A stretch of 36,464 nt of DNA, taken from an uncultured Caulobacterales bacterium. Its GTDB lineage: Bacteria; Pseudomonadota; Alphaproteobacteria; Caulobacterales; Caulobacteraceae. The notes beneath the pieces are model-generated. The model worked only from the letters and a program-made list of their open reading frames with translations, searched no databases and had not been told where the DNA came from. Positions within the stretch are counted from its first letter, which is position 1. The number at the start of each line of letters is the position of its first letter. Shown here in pieces: positions 25,866 through 35,836 of the stretch. The stretch is from contig CAINOV010000288.1 in assembly GCA_903851655.1 (NCBI GenBank), positions 1 through 36,464 on the forward strand, given 5' to 3'. A program made the translations under genes and the position numbers.

Positions 25866-25886
25866 TGAAATCCTCGGCATGTCGAA

Positions 25887-26582
25887 GTGTTGGTGGGTTT
25901 CGTGGCCAGATTTTCTCGTTACATCGCACAAACGTTCAAGGTGTTGGCGGCTTCGGCCAGTATTGCTGGCGGGGCGACCCTGGCCCAGGCGGCCGCACTG
26001 CCCGCGCCGGCCGATCCCGCCGCCGCTGAGCGCTTGGGTTCGGCCCGGGATGCGGCCTTTGTGCCGATCGGCGTGATCGCACCCGCGCCCGTGGTGTTCG
26101 ATTCCGCTGTGCGAAGCGGCGCGGCCTATGACTGGAGTCCCCTGTTCGCCTCGGACGGGGCCGAGGACGCGCGCCGGCCCGATCTGACGGCGCAGGCGGC
26201 GGTCCGCACGCCGGGACTGATGGCCATCCTTGAGGGCGTCAACCAGGCGGAGAACGCGCGCCGGTTCGGACCGGATCGCCGCCGGCTCGACTGCGTGGGC
26301 TATGTCCTCGCCAAGCGCGCCGCGCTGATCCGCGCGGGGCTGCCGGCCGAAGCCCTGTCTCCGGCGGTCGTCCGGACGCGCGGGGGGGTGTCGCACGCCG
26401 TTCTCATCGTCACCACGTCGGAGGGAGACGTGGTGCTCGACAACCTCTCGCCCTATGTCGAGAACTGGCGGCGGGTCGACTATGAATGGATCAAGCGCCA
26501 GGTCGCCACGCGCACGGGTCTGCAATGGGCGTGGGTGGGACGGCCTCCGGCCTCGGTGATGCGGATCGCCGCCCAGCGCTAG
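25887..26582 (+). CDS. Transglutaminase-like cysteine peptidase (BTLCP family)
   Basis: The ~231-residue exported protein has an N-terminal signal-like segment (about residues 14-35, ending LAQAA). Its papain-like triad is Cys136 in LDCVGYVLAKRAAL, His170 in GGVSHAVLIV and Asp185 in VVLDNL, which matches the bacterial transglutaminase-like cysteine proteinase family in order and spacing. Family members, such as LapG relatives, act in the periplasm, often near exopolysaccharide or adhesin genes, and can process surface proteins that hold biofilms together. The start is uncertain: GTG 25887 is used, and TTG 25890, GTG 25893 and GTG 25902 are in frame with no clear ribosome-binding site. It is divergent from the exopolysaccharide operon and shares its regulatory region. 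Substrate unknown. Confidence 0.85.
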   Translation: MLVGFVARFSRYIAQTFKVLAASASIAGGATLAQAAALPAPADPAAAERLGSARDAAFVPIGVIAPAPVVFDSAVRSGAAYDWSPLFASDGAEDARRPDLTAQAAVRTPGLMAILEGVNQAENARRFGPDRRRLDCVGYVLAKRAALIRAGLPAEALSPAVVRTRGGVSHAVLIVTTSEGDVVLDNLSPYVENWRRVDYEWIKRQVATRTGLQWAWVGRPPASVMRIAAQR

Positions 26583-26622
26583 GGATCCAGCGCCAGGGAT
26601 CCAGCGCCAGGGATCCAGCGAC
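26581..26622. repeat. Three tandem copies of a 14-base unit after the peptidase gene
   Basis: AGGGATCCAGCGCC occurs at 26581-26594 and 26595-26608, with a third copy at 26609-26622 differing by one base (GAC for GCC). The array begins inside the peptidase stop codon, so extra copies would not change the protein. The unit contains the palindrome GGATCC. Most likely slippage-generated; a binding array is possible. Confidence 0.85.
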
Positions 26623-26724
26623 AGAGATAACGAACGGTCAACGCGTTGGGTGCGATAACCGGCGACGACCCGTCTCCGGCGCCGCAGGACGCTCGGTCGC
26701 CGTCACACCGGAATAGGCCCTATC

Positions 26725-27504
26725 GTGTTCAAGCTCTGGCGATCCAAGACGCGCCCTTCCGCCGCCGAGCCCGCCTCGATCGGCGACTGCCTCGTGTACG
26801 CCATCGGCGACATTCACGGTCGGATCGACCTGCTGGACCTGTTGCTCGCGCGCATCGGCGACGACATCGCCGCGCACCCGCCCATCGAACGGACAGCCCT
26901 CATCTTCCTCGGCGACTATGTCGACCGCGGTCCGGCGTCGCGCGAGGTGATCGACCGGATCATGGCCCTGCGCAGCAGGGCGCATGTCGTCGCCCTGCGG
27001 GGCAATCACGAGGACGCCCTGCTGCGGTTCCTGGACGACCCGTCCATCGGTCCCGAATGGGTGGAGCATGGCGGCGCGCAGACCCTGCTGTCCTACGGCG
27101 TCACTCCGCCGCAGAAGTCCGAGCCGGCGCCCTGGATCGAGGTCCGGGACCGGTTTGCCGCCGCCCTTCCCGACACCCATCTGGCCTTTCTCCAGCGCCT
27201 GGAACACTACGCCGTCCTGGGCGACTATGTGTTCGCCCATGCGGGCGTGCGACCCAATGTCCCTCTCGACCAGCAGACGACCCAGGACCTGATGTGGATC
27301 CGCAAGCCGTTTCTCGAGGCGGATCGCGCGATCGACCAGGTGGTCGTGCATGGCCACACGCCGACGGAGACGCCGTTCATGGGGCCGTGGCGGATCGGCG
27401 TGGACACGGGCGCCTACGCCACCGGCGTGCTGACGGCGGTGCGGCTGGCCGGGACCGAGCGGGCGTTTCTGTCGACGCGGAGCGAGGTTCCGCCGGCCGC
27501 GTGA
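26725..27504 (+). CDS. PPP-family metallophosphatase (Ser/Thr phosphatase or diadenosine tetraphosphatase-like)
   Basis: The 259-residue cytoplasmic protein has all metal-binding motifs of the calcineurin-like PPP superfamily: GDIHG (28-32), GDYVDRG (63-69), GNHE (93-96), FAHAGV and VVHGHTP. It should bind two metals and hydrolyse a phosphate ester. Family members include protein Ser/Thr/Tyr phosphatases and symmetrical Ap4A hydrolases. Given the neighbouring tyrosine autokinase, a role in reversing its phosphorylation is attractive but is only inference, and the classical partner of BY-kinases is a different (low-molecular-weight) phosphatase. It starts at GTG 26725 with no strong ribosome-binding site, 142 bases after the peptidase gene, on the same strand. 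Confidence 0.88.
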   Translation: MFKLWRSKTRPSAAEPASIGDCLVYAIGDIHGRIDLLDLLLARIGDDIAAHPPIERTALIFLGDYVDRGPASREVIDRIMALRSRAHVVALRGNHEDALLRFLDDPSIGPEWVEHGGAQTLLSYGVTPPQKSEPAPWIEVRDRFAAALPDTHLAFLQRLEHYAVLGDYVFAHAGVRPNVPLDQQTTQDLMWIRKPFLEADRAIDQVVVHGHTPTETPFMGPWRIGVDTGAYATGVLTAVRLAGTERAFLSTRSEVPPAA

Positions 27505-27540
27505 TGCGCGCCCCGCCGACGCGCTGTCCGTCGCCCGCTG

Positions 27541-28236
27541 TCAGTAGGATCCGCGACGCAGCAGCACCACCGGCACCGTGGCGGTGAGGATCTTGAGGTC
27601 CAGCATCAGGGACCGGTGCTTCACATAGGCGCAGTCCAGGGCGACCCGGCGGCGATAGGACACGTCGTTGCGGCCGCTGATCTGCCAAAGACCCGTGATG
27701 CCCGGCCGCACCGCGTAATAGTGCAGGATCCGGCGACCATAGCGGGCCACTTCGGCGGCGACGATGGGCCTTGGACCGACAAGGCTCATGGCCCCGGTCA
27801 GAACGTTGAACAGTTGCGGCAACTCGTCGAGGCTGGATTTCCGGAGAAACGCGCCGATGGGGGTGATCCGTGGATCATGGCGCAGCTTGTGGTCGCGCAT
27901 CCACTCCTCGCGGGCCTCCGGGCATTCGTTCAACAGGCGTTCCAGCTGGGCGCGGGAGTCGATCACCATCGAGCGGAACTTGTAGCAGCTGAAGACCCGT
28001 CCGCCCCGACCTATCCGCTCCTGAGCATAAATCGGCGCGCCGCCATCTTGCAGCCACACGATCAGGGAAATCATGACCAGCAGCGGCAGGATGAAGAGGA
28101 TCGCGGCGCCGGCGACCCCGATGTCAATCGCCCGGCGCACGGCGCCAGAGCCCCAGGCCTGACCCGCGGGCGGGTCAGACGCCTGGACGTCCTGGTCGAC
28201 GCCAAAATGATCAACAAGCATCATCTCGAAGCTCAC
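27541..28236 (-). CDS. Undecaprenyl-phosphate sugar phosphotransferase, short form (initiating transferase)
   Basis: The 231-residue protein is the bacterial sugar transferase type without the multi-pass N-terminal domain. One hydrophobic hairpin (about residues 36-62) precedes the catalytic domain with AQERIGRGGRVFSCYKFRSM, LRKSSLDELPQLFNVL, GAMSLVGPRPI and RPGITGLWQISGR. It links the first sugar phosphate to undecaprenyl phosphate and so starts repeat-unit synthesis for the neighbouring exopolysaccharide operon. GTG 28236 is the longest start. ATG 28224 or 28221 is better supported, because AGGTGAG lies seven bases before 28224. It converges on the phosphatase gene with 36 bases between stops. 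Confidence 0.93.
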   Translation of the reverse strand: MSFEMMLVDHFGVDQDVQASDPPAGQAWGSGAVRRAIDIGVAGAAILFILPLLVMISLIVWLQDGGAPIYAQERIGRGGRVFSCYKFRSMVIDSRAQLERLLNECPEAREEWMRDHKLRHDPRITPIGAFLRKSSLDELPQLFNVLTGAMSLVGPRPIVAAEVARYGRRILHYYAVRPGITGLWQISGRNDVSYRRRVALDCAYVKHRSLMLDLKILTATVPVVLLRRGSY

Positions 28237-28476
28237 CTACCTCTACGCGCCGCAGCGTGTCTGTAATCGTACGAACCTCAAGGCGATTCGCTTCATGAGT
28301 GTGCCAATCAGAGGTCCTGGCGCGCGGTCGCCCAGACACTGAGCAAACTGTGTGCCGACCGGCCCTGCGGGCTGCGTCCTGCAGCCCCGCTGCGGCCGAC
28401 AGCTCGGCGCCCCAGGGTTCACGACACGTCCCCGCGGCCCGGGCAGCTACAGACCGTCAGTCCCTGCGTCTACGGA
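28237..28476. other. Intergenic region between sugar transferase and carboxylase genes, no gene seen
   Basis: No frame here shows a domain or credible start. A perfect 7-base hairpin GGGCTGC-GTCCT-GCAGCCC lies at 28369-28387. It has no T run on either side, so a terminator for the carboxylase operon is only weakly suggested. The promoter of the sugar transferase gene should lie at about 28240-28300. Confidence 0.5.
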
Positions 28477-30351
28477 TCAATCCCCGATCGGTGTCAGCCT
28501 GGCCAATACCCGGCCTTCAGACACCTGATCGCCCGCCTTGACTGACTCCAGCGCCACGATTGCATCAAACGGGGCGGTGAGGACATGCTCCATCTTCATG
28601 GCTTCCAGCATCAGAACCGGTTGTCCGCGGAGGACGCGGTCGCCATCGCCTACGGAAACAACGACGATTCGGCCCGGCATGGGCGCCAGGAGCACCCCGT
28701 CACCCTCTGAAACATCCTGCCCGAATTGAGCGCCGGGCGGCTCGAACGCATAGGGCTCGCCCCGCTCGAAGAGGACGCGCGTGTCGGTCCCGGTGACCAG
28801 GGCCGGAACAGCGCCGGCGGACGGGAGGCCGGATCCGACGCGGCAGGCTTCCCCGCCCAGTGTCACGGTCCGGCTCCAGTCCGCGGCCGCATTCAGGCGG
28901 AAGCCCTCCAGGGCGGTCCAGGGCCCGCCGTCCGCCGCCGGCAGCAGGGCCCGGCCGGCGGCGCCGCGAACCGCATCGGACGGCGGCGGCGGCGTGACGA
29001 GCCGGTCCTGGCGGACTTCGATGAAGCGGGTGTCGACCTCGCCGGAAAGAAAGTCGGGCTCCGCCAACAGGCGCGCCAGGAAGCCGGCGTTGGTCCGCAC
29101 CGGCCAGACCTGCACCGCCTCGCAGGCCCGGGCGAGGCGATCGGCCGCCGTGGCCCGCGTGGCGCCGTGGCTGATCAGCTTGGCGATCATCGGGTCGTAG
29201 TGCGGCGTGATCTCGCCGCCCGGCTCCACGCCGGTGTCCACGCGCACCGTGTCCGGCAGCACGAAATGCTCGAGGGGGCCGATGGACGGAAGAAACCCGG
29301 TTGCCGGATTTTCGGCGTACAGCCGCGCCTCCATCGCCCAGCCGTGGAGGACGATCTGGTCCTGGGTCAGGGGCAGGGGCTCTCCCGACGCCACCCGCAG
29401 CTGCCACTCCACCAGATCCTGGCCGGTGATCATCTCCGTCACCGGATGCTCCACCTGCAGGCGAGTGTTCATCTCCATGAACCACATCCGGTCGGGGCGC
29501 AGGCCCTCGCTGGCGTCGGCGATGAACTCCACCGTGCCGGCGCCCTCATAAGCCACGGCCTTCGCCGCCCGGACGGCGGCGTCGGTGAGGGCGGCGCGGG
29601 CCTCCGGCGTCATGCCCGGCGCGGGGGCTTCCTCGATCACCTTCTGGTGCCGGCGCTGCAGGGAGCAGTCCCGCTCGAACAGATGGACCACCTGGCCGTG
29701 CCGGTCGCCGAACACCTGGACCTCGATGTGCCGCGGGCGGGTCACATAGGTTTCCAGCAGCACCCGGTCGTCGCCGAAGCTGGCCTGCGCCTCCCGCCGG
29801 CAGGAGGCCAGCGCCGCGGCGAAGTCGTCCGCCCGCTCCACCTTGCGCATGCCCTTGCCGCCGCCCCCGGCCACGGCCTTGATCAGGACCGGATAGCCGA
29901 TGGCGTCCGCCTCGGCCTGCAGCCGCGCTTCGGCCTGGTCCGCGCCCAGATAGCCCGGCGTCACGGGCACGCCGGCTGCGATCATCCGCGCCTTGGCCTC
30001 GTCCTTCAGTCCCATCGCCGTGATCGCCGACGGCGGCGGGCCCACCCAGATCAGGCCGGCGTCGATCACGGACTGGGCGAAGGCGGCGTTCTCGGACAGG
30101 AAGCCATAGCCCGGATGGATCGCCTCGGCGCCGGTCTCGCGGGCGGCGGCGAGGATCCGGTCGCCGAGGAGGTAGCTCTCCCGCGCCGGCGCCGGGCCGA
30201 TGCGGACGGCGGCGTCGGCCTCCCGCACGAAGGGCGCGTCGGCGTCGGCGTCGGAATGGACGGCGATGGTCCGCACGCCGAGCCGGCGGGCGGTGCGGAT
30301 GATCCGCCGGGCGATTTCGCCGCGGTTGGCGATGAGCAGGGAGCCGAGCAT
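28477..30351 (-). CDS. liuD: Methylcrotonyl-CoA carboxylase biotin-containing alpha subunit
   Basis: The 624-residue protein carboxylates biotin with ATP and bicarbonate and passes CO2 to the beta subunit in leucine breakdown. It begins MLGSLLIANRGEIARR, the usual biotin carboxylase N-terminus. The ATP-grasp glycine loop is AVAGGGGKGMRKV, followed by HIEVQVFGD, ERDCSLQRRHQK and MNTRLQVEHPVTE. The C-terminal biotinyl domain has LEAMKMEHVL with biotinylated Lys586. ATG 30351 is five bases after the beta-subunit stop, so the pair is co-translated. An open frame continues upstream of this ATG but only as an out-of-frame reading of the beta-subunit gene. Pairing with the beta subunit and isovaleryl-CoA dehydrogenase favours methylcrotonyl-CoA over acetyl-, propionyl- or geranyl-CoA. 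Confidence 0.93.
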   Translation of the reverse strand: MLGSLLIANRGEIARRIIRTARRLGVRTIAVHSDADADAPFVREADAAVRIGPAPARESYLLGDRILAAARETGAEAIHPGYGFLSENAAFAQSVIDAGLIWVGPPPSAITAMGLKDEAKARMIAAGVPVTPGYLGADQAEARLQAEADAIGYPVLIKAVAGGGGKGMRKVERADDFAAALASCRREAQASFGDDRVLLETYVTRPRHIEVQVFGDRHGQVVHLFERDCSLQRRHQKVIEEAPAPGMTPEARAALTDAAVRAAKAVAYEGAGTVEFIADASEGLRPDRMWFMEMNTRLQVEHPVTEMITGQDLVEWQLRVASGEPLPLTQDQIVLHGWAMEARLYAENPATGFLPSIGPLEHFVLPDTVRVDTGVEPGGEITPHYDPMIAKLISHGATRATAADRLARACEAVQVWPVRTNAGFLARLLAEPDFLSGEVDTRFIEVRQDRLVTPPPPSDAVRGAAGRALLPAADGGPWTALEGFRLNAAADWSRTVTLGGEACRVGSGLPSAGAVPALVTGTDTRVLFERGEPYAFEPPGAQFGQDVSEGDGVLLAPMPGRIVVVSVGDGDRVLRGQPVLMLEAMKMEHVLTAPFDAIVALESVKAGDQVSEGRVLARLTPIGD

Positions 30352-30356
30352 GGGCG

Positions 30357-31979
<1,623 letters not shown>

Positions 31980-32104
31980 GTCATGGCCTCGGCAGGGTGG
32001 GGCGGCTGGGGAACGCGATCGCGTGTCCCGCAGTGATCACGAGCTTATCTCGCCTCTGAACCGGGATGTATAGGGATGGTCTTGCCGCCGCCCCGCGCCG
32101 GGCG

Positions 32105-33268
32105 TCATCCGCCCATCAGCTCGCGGCCGATGAGGAAGCGCCGGATCTCGTTGGTGCCGGCGCCGATGTCATAGAGCTTGGCGTCCCGCAGGAACCGCTC
32201 CACCGGCCAGTCCTTCGTGTAGCCCGCGCCGCCCAGGGCCTGGATCGCCTCCAGGCAGACCTTCACAGCGTTCTCGCTGGACAGCAGGATGGCCCCGGCG
32301 GCGTCGAAGCGCGTCGTGCGGCCTGCGTCGCAGGCCCGGGCCACGGCGTAGACATAGGCGCGGCTGGAATTCAGGGCCACGTACATGTCCGCGATCTTGG
32401 CCTGCATCAGCTGGAAGTCGCCGATCCGCTGGCCGAACTGCCGGCGCTCCCGGACATAGGGCAGCACCACGTCGAGGCAGGCCTGCATGATGCCCAGGGC
32501 CCCGCCGGCCAGCACCGCCCGCTCGTAGTCCAGGCCGCTCATCAGCACCCCCGCCCCGCCGCCGACCGGCCCCATCACGTTCTCCTCCGGGACCTCGCAG
32601 TCCTGGAACACCAGCTCCGCCGTGTCCGAGCCGCGCATACCCATCTTGTCCAGCTTCTTCGACACGCTGAACCCCGTCATCCCCTTCTCGATCAGGAAGG
32701 CCGTCACACTGCGGCCGGGGGCGCCCGTCGGGTCGGTCTTGGCGTACACCACGAGCGTGTCCGCGTGCGGGGCGTTGGTGATCCAGAACTTGGTCCCGTT
32801 CAGCACATAGCGGTCGCCGGTCTTCTCCGCCTTCAGCTTCATGCCCATGACGTCGGACCCGGCCCCCGCCTCGCTCATGGCCAGGGAGCCCACATGCTCG
32901 CCGGAGATCAGCTTGGGCAGGTATTTCAGCCGCTGGGCGTCGGTGCCCCAGCGGCGGATCTGATTGACGCACAGATTGGAGTGCGCGCCGTAGCTCAGCC
33001 CCACCGCCGCCGAGGCGCGGCTGACCTCCTCCATGGCCAGGACATGCTCCAGATAGCCCAGTCCCAGGCCGCCCCACGCTTCCTCCACCGTGATCCCGTG
33101 CAGACCCAGCTCGCCCATCTGCGGCCACAGCTGGCGGGGGAACGCGTTGGTCCGGTCGATCTCCGTCGCCAGCGGCGCGATCCGGTCCGCAGCAAAGCGC
33201 GCAGTGGTCTCGCGGATGGCCTCGGCGGTCTCGCCAAGGGCGAAGTCAAAGGGGGGGAGGTTGGACAC
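32105..33268 (-). CDS. liuA: Isovaleryl-CoA dehydrogenase
   Basis: The 387-residue FAD-dependent acyl-CoA dehydrogenase oxidises isovaleryl-CoA to 3-methylcrotonyl-CoA, the substrate of the carboxylase encoded downstream. Signatures: [16 protein letters not shown] (flavin/substrate contact), [30 protein letters not shown] and [19 protein letters not shown]. Glu249 in [11 protein letters not shown] is at the position of the catalytic base specific to isovaleryl-CoA dehydrogenases, whereas the position used by medium-chain enzymes has no Glu; this supports the substrate call. I chose GTG 33268 (reading [13 protein letters not shown]) because it gives the usual family length. The frame stays open to TTG 33340, which would add 24 residues unlike the family. 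Ribosome-binding sites are poor for both. Confidence 0.92.
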   Translation of the reverse strand: MSNLPPFDFALGETAEAIRETTARFAADRIAPLATEIDRTNAFPRQLWPQMGELGLHGITVEEAWGGLGLGYLEHVLAMEEVSRASAAVGLSYGAHSNLCVNQIRRWGTDAQRLKYLPKLISGEHVGSLAMSEAGAGSDVMGMKLKAEKTGDRYVLNGTKFWITNAPHADTLVVYAKTDPTGAPGRSVTAFLIEKGMTGFSVSKKLDKMGMRGSDTAELVFQDCEVPEENVMGPVGGGAGVLMSGLDYERAVLAGGALGIMQACLDVVLPYVRERRQFGQRIGDFQLMQAKIADMYVALNSSRAYVYAVARACDAGRTTRFDAAGAILLSSENAVKVCLEAIQALGGAGYTKDWPVERFLRDAKLYDIGAGTNEIRRFLIGRELMGG

Positions 33269-33491
33269 GGGGGGCTCGGCACACTGGAGGGGAACAGGAA
33301 TTCGCGCGCGAGATGTAATCTCGGTCGCAGGTCTCGGCAATCACCTAAGCGCGCCTGCACTCGGCGCCCGCCCGCTGGATCGCGTTTGACCCTGTGCGGC
33401 AGGAGTGTAGACAAGCCCCGGGGCCTGAGCCCGGCGGCCCGACGTCCGACGGCGACCCGGGCCGGCGTGGAAAACGGTTGGTGGGGCGGGC

Positions 33492-34601
33492 GTGAGCAGC
33501 AGACGGCATATCATCGCCCTGGATCTCCTGCGGGGAGTCGCCGCGATCTGTGTCGTCATCTTCCATTGGCTCGACGGCAACAGCAGCCGATATTTCCAGG
33601 CCTCGATCCTGGCGGTGGACTTCTTTTTCGCCCTGAGCGGGTTCGTGGTTTCGCGCGCCTATGCGGTCAGGCTGAAGGCGGGCATGGATCTCAAGGAATT
33701 CTTGATCCTGAGAGCGATCCGATTGTATCCAATGGTGTTTCTTGGAACAGTCCTCGGCGTGTTGCGCTATTCCGTCAAGTATTTCGCCTCCGGAGGGTCG
33801 GCCGAAGGGGTGTCATGGATTGCGGGCCATGCGGCGATGGGCGTTGTCCTGCTGCCGGATATATTTCATCCGTCTGCGGAAATGTTCATTCTCGACGCCG
33901 CCCTTTGGTCCCTGGCCTTCGAATTCATCGCCTATGGGGCCTATGCGTCGATCGGTTTCCGGCTCGGGAGGCTGAGTGTCGCCGCTCTGCTCGTCCTCTC
34001 CGGCGCCGGCGTATGGGCTTGGCTGCAGGGCGTGTTCCCCTTCGGTCAGGTCGAGCCCGCGCACAGTCTGGACGGGATGCAGTACCTGTACGCCCTGTCC
34101 CGGGTCGCGTTTTCCTTCACCCTGGGCGCCGCAGCCCAACAGCTTCCGGACAGCCTTCTCCGACGATTTTCGTTGAACGGGTGGATCGCCGGCGCGCTGC
34201 TGGTATTGCTGTTCTGGTGTCCCGCAAGACTTCTGAACGGCGTCACGGCCGGACTCGCCGTGGCCGTCGGCTTTCCGCTCATGATCGTCCTCTGCGCCCG
34301 GAGCGGCGCCAATATCCGACTGCAGACTGTCGCCAGCATGCTGGGAGACGCGTCCTATCCGATCTATGCAATCCATGTCCCGATCATGTGGACCATGGGC
34401 GGGCTTGGAAAATACTTCAGCCGCATAGGGCCGATATTTTCGATGAGTGGCGGCATCTACATGGGTCTGATCATCGTGCCGCTGTGTATCGTGTCGGGAT
34501 ATTGCGCCGGGCGATGGATCGATACGCCGGTGCGCGCCTATCTGACGGCCCGATACCGGTCGGCGGGGGCGTCGCGGCGCCCTGACTTGACGCGACCTTA
34601 G
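33492..34601 (+). CDS. Acyltransferase-3 family membrane protein (OafA-like), copy 1
   Basis: The 369-residue protein has about ten hydrophobic segments and the family hallmarks LDLLRGVAAICVVIFHW (R and catalytic-type His), LAVDFFFALSGFV, RAIRLYPM and DASYPIYAIHVPIMW. Such proteins O-acetylate or otherwise acylate cell-surface glycans, lipids or secreted small molecules, taking the acyl group from the cytoplasmic side. There is no fused SGNH domain. The start is GTG 33492 with a G-rich site just upstream. It diverges from the isovaleryl-CoA dehydrogenase gene across a 223-base GC-rich gap that contains TTGACC at 33386-33391 but no clear -10. The next gene is a paralogue. Confidence 0.88.
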   Translation: MSSRRHIIALDLLRGVAAICVVIFHWLDGNSSRYFQASILAVDFFFALSGFVVSRAYAVRLKAGMDLKEFLILRAIRLYPMVFLGTVLGVLRYSVKYFASGGSAEGVSWIAGHAAMGVVLLPDIFHPSAEMFILDAALWSLAFEFIAYGAYASIGFRLGRLSVAALLVLSGAGVWAWLQGVFPFGQVEPAHSLDGMQYLYALSRVAFSFTLGAAAQQLPDSLLRRFSLNGWIAGALLVLLFWCPARLLNGVTAGLAVAVGFPLMIVLCARSGANIRLQTVASMLGDASYPIYAIHVPIMWTMGGLGKYFSRIGPIFSMSGGIYMGLIIVPLCIVSGYCAGRWIDTPVRAYLTARYRSAGASRRPDLTRP

Positions 34602-34646
34602 CATTTTCCGACGAAGATGGAGGGCCGATCCATCTGGCGGAGCCCC

Positions 34647-35753
34647 ATGTCGACCAAACAAGCCTTGAACCCCCATCTGATGTCGCTGGATCTTCTCCGG
34701 GGGGTCGCCGCGCTGTGTGTCGTGGTCATGCACTGGCTCGACGGCAACGGATCAAAGGCGTTTCACTACTCGCTCCTTGCCGTTGATTTTTTCTTTGTCC
34801 TCAGCGGATTTGTTGTTTCCTACGCGTATTCCGAGCGCCTGAAGGCCGGTATGTCGGTCGGAGAGTTCATGCTGCTCAGAGTCATTCGACTATATCCAAT
34901 GATAGTGGTGGGAGTCGTTTTTGGTGTCGTAAGGTATATTTTCAAGGATCATTTCGATCCGGGTTCAAGTCATGGCCCCGCTTGGCTGACTGTTCGGGCT
35001 GTTTTTAATCTGCTGATGATACCATCCGTCATGGACGGCCTGAGGGGTGACATGTTCATATTGAACAGCGCCCTGTGGTCACTGTTCTTCGAGCTTGTCG
35101 CGTATCTGTTGTACGCCGTGGTCCTGCACAGGCTTTCCGTCGTGCTGTTGTGGGTCATCGTCGCCACGTCCGGCGCGGGCGTCTTCGCCTGGCTGAGCGA
35201 CGGCTTCTCGGGTGACCCGGCGCGGGCCGCCGGGCTCTTCGGCTTCATCGGATATCCGTCCGGGGCGGTGCGGGTGCTGTTCGCCTTCTCCCTCGGCGTC
35301 CTGGCGCAGAAGGCCTTCCGGAGCCGCAAGCTCGCGCTCCGCCTGAACGGCTGGGTCGCTGGCGGCCTGCTGCTGGCCTTCTTCGCCCTGCCCCTCGGGG
35401 CGACCCCCGCGCTGCCCGCATTCCTGGGAATCCTGCTGGTTTTCCCGGTGATCGTCATCGGCTGCGCCGGGTACGCGGGCCGCCTCGCCCTCCCGGGACT
35501 GGCGAGGGCCCTGGGGGAGGTGTCCTACCCCGTCTACGTGATCCACGTCCCGATCCTGTGGCTGCTGGGGGGCGCGATCAAGGTCCTGCGAAAGGCCCCC
35601 GGCGGCGGGATCGGGGTTCCCGCGATCTGGTTCGGCGTCGCGTTCCTGCCGATCATCGTCGCCCTGAGCTACATCCTGTTCAAAGCCTATGACGCGCCGG
35701 TGCGCGCGGCGATCGCCGAACAGCTTCGCCGTCGCCGCGCCGCGGCGGCGTGA
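34647..35753 (+). CDS. Acyltransferase-3 family membrane protein (OafA-like), copy 2
   Basis: The 368-residue protein aligns with the preceding one over its whole length, with near identity in LDLLRGVAA, HWLDGN, LAVDFFF, LSGFVVS, RLKAGM and RLYPM, so the two arose by tandem duplication. It shares the inferred membrane O-acyltransferase role. ATG 34647 is preferred: GGCGGAG precedes it and it puts the start in register with copy 1. ATG 34617 is in frame and would add ten residues. The 34790-35060 stretch is notably less GC-rich than the surroundings, and the 3' half is very GC-rich. Differences cluster in the central periplasmic loop (about residues 95-130), so the copies may differ in acceptor. 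Confidence 0.87.
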   Translation: MSTKQALNPHLMSLDLLRGVAALCVVVMHWLDGNGSKAFHYSLLAVDFFFVLSGFVVSYAYSERLKAGMSVGEFMLLRVIRLYPMIVVGVVFGVVRYIFKDHFDPGSSHGPAWLTVRAVFNLLMIPSVMDGLRGDMFILNSALWSLFFELVAYLLYAVVLHRLSVVLLWVIVATSGAGVFAWLSDGFSGDPARAAGLFGFIGYPSGAVRVLFAFSLGVLAQKAFRSRKLALRLNGWVAGGLLLAFFALPLGATPALPAFLGILLVFPVIVIGCAGYAGRLALPGLARALGEVSYPVYVIHVPILWLLGGAIKVLRKAPGGGIGVPAIWFGVAFLPIIVALSYILFKAYDAPVRAAIAEQLRRRRAAAA

Positions 35754-35836
35754 CGGGGGAGTTTTCCCGGACATCCCGGGACGGTATCAAGCGGAAACGG
35801 GCGGGGAGATCCGCTAAGGCCAAGGGGGATGACGCC

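Noticed and set aside
28369-28387. Perfect 7-base GC hairpin as a terminator
   Set aside because: No T run follows on either strand, so intrinsic termination is not supported.
32066-34585. 839-codon plus-strand frame across isovaleryl-CoA dehydrogenase and the first acyltransferase gene
   Set aside because: It overlaps two well-supported genes and has no recognisable domain.
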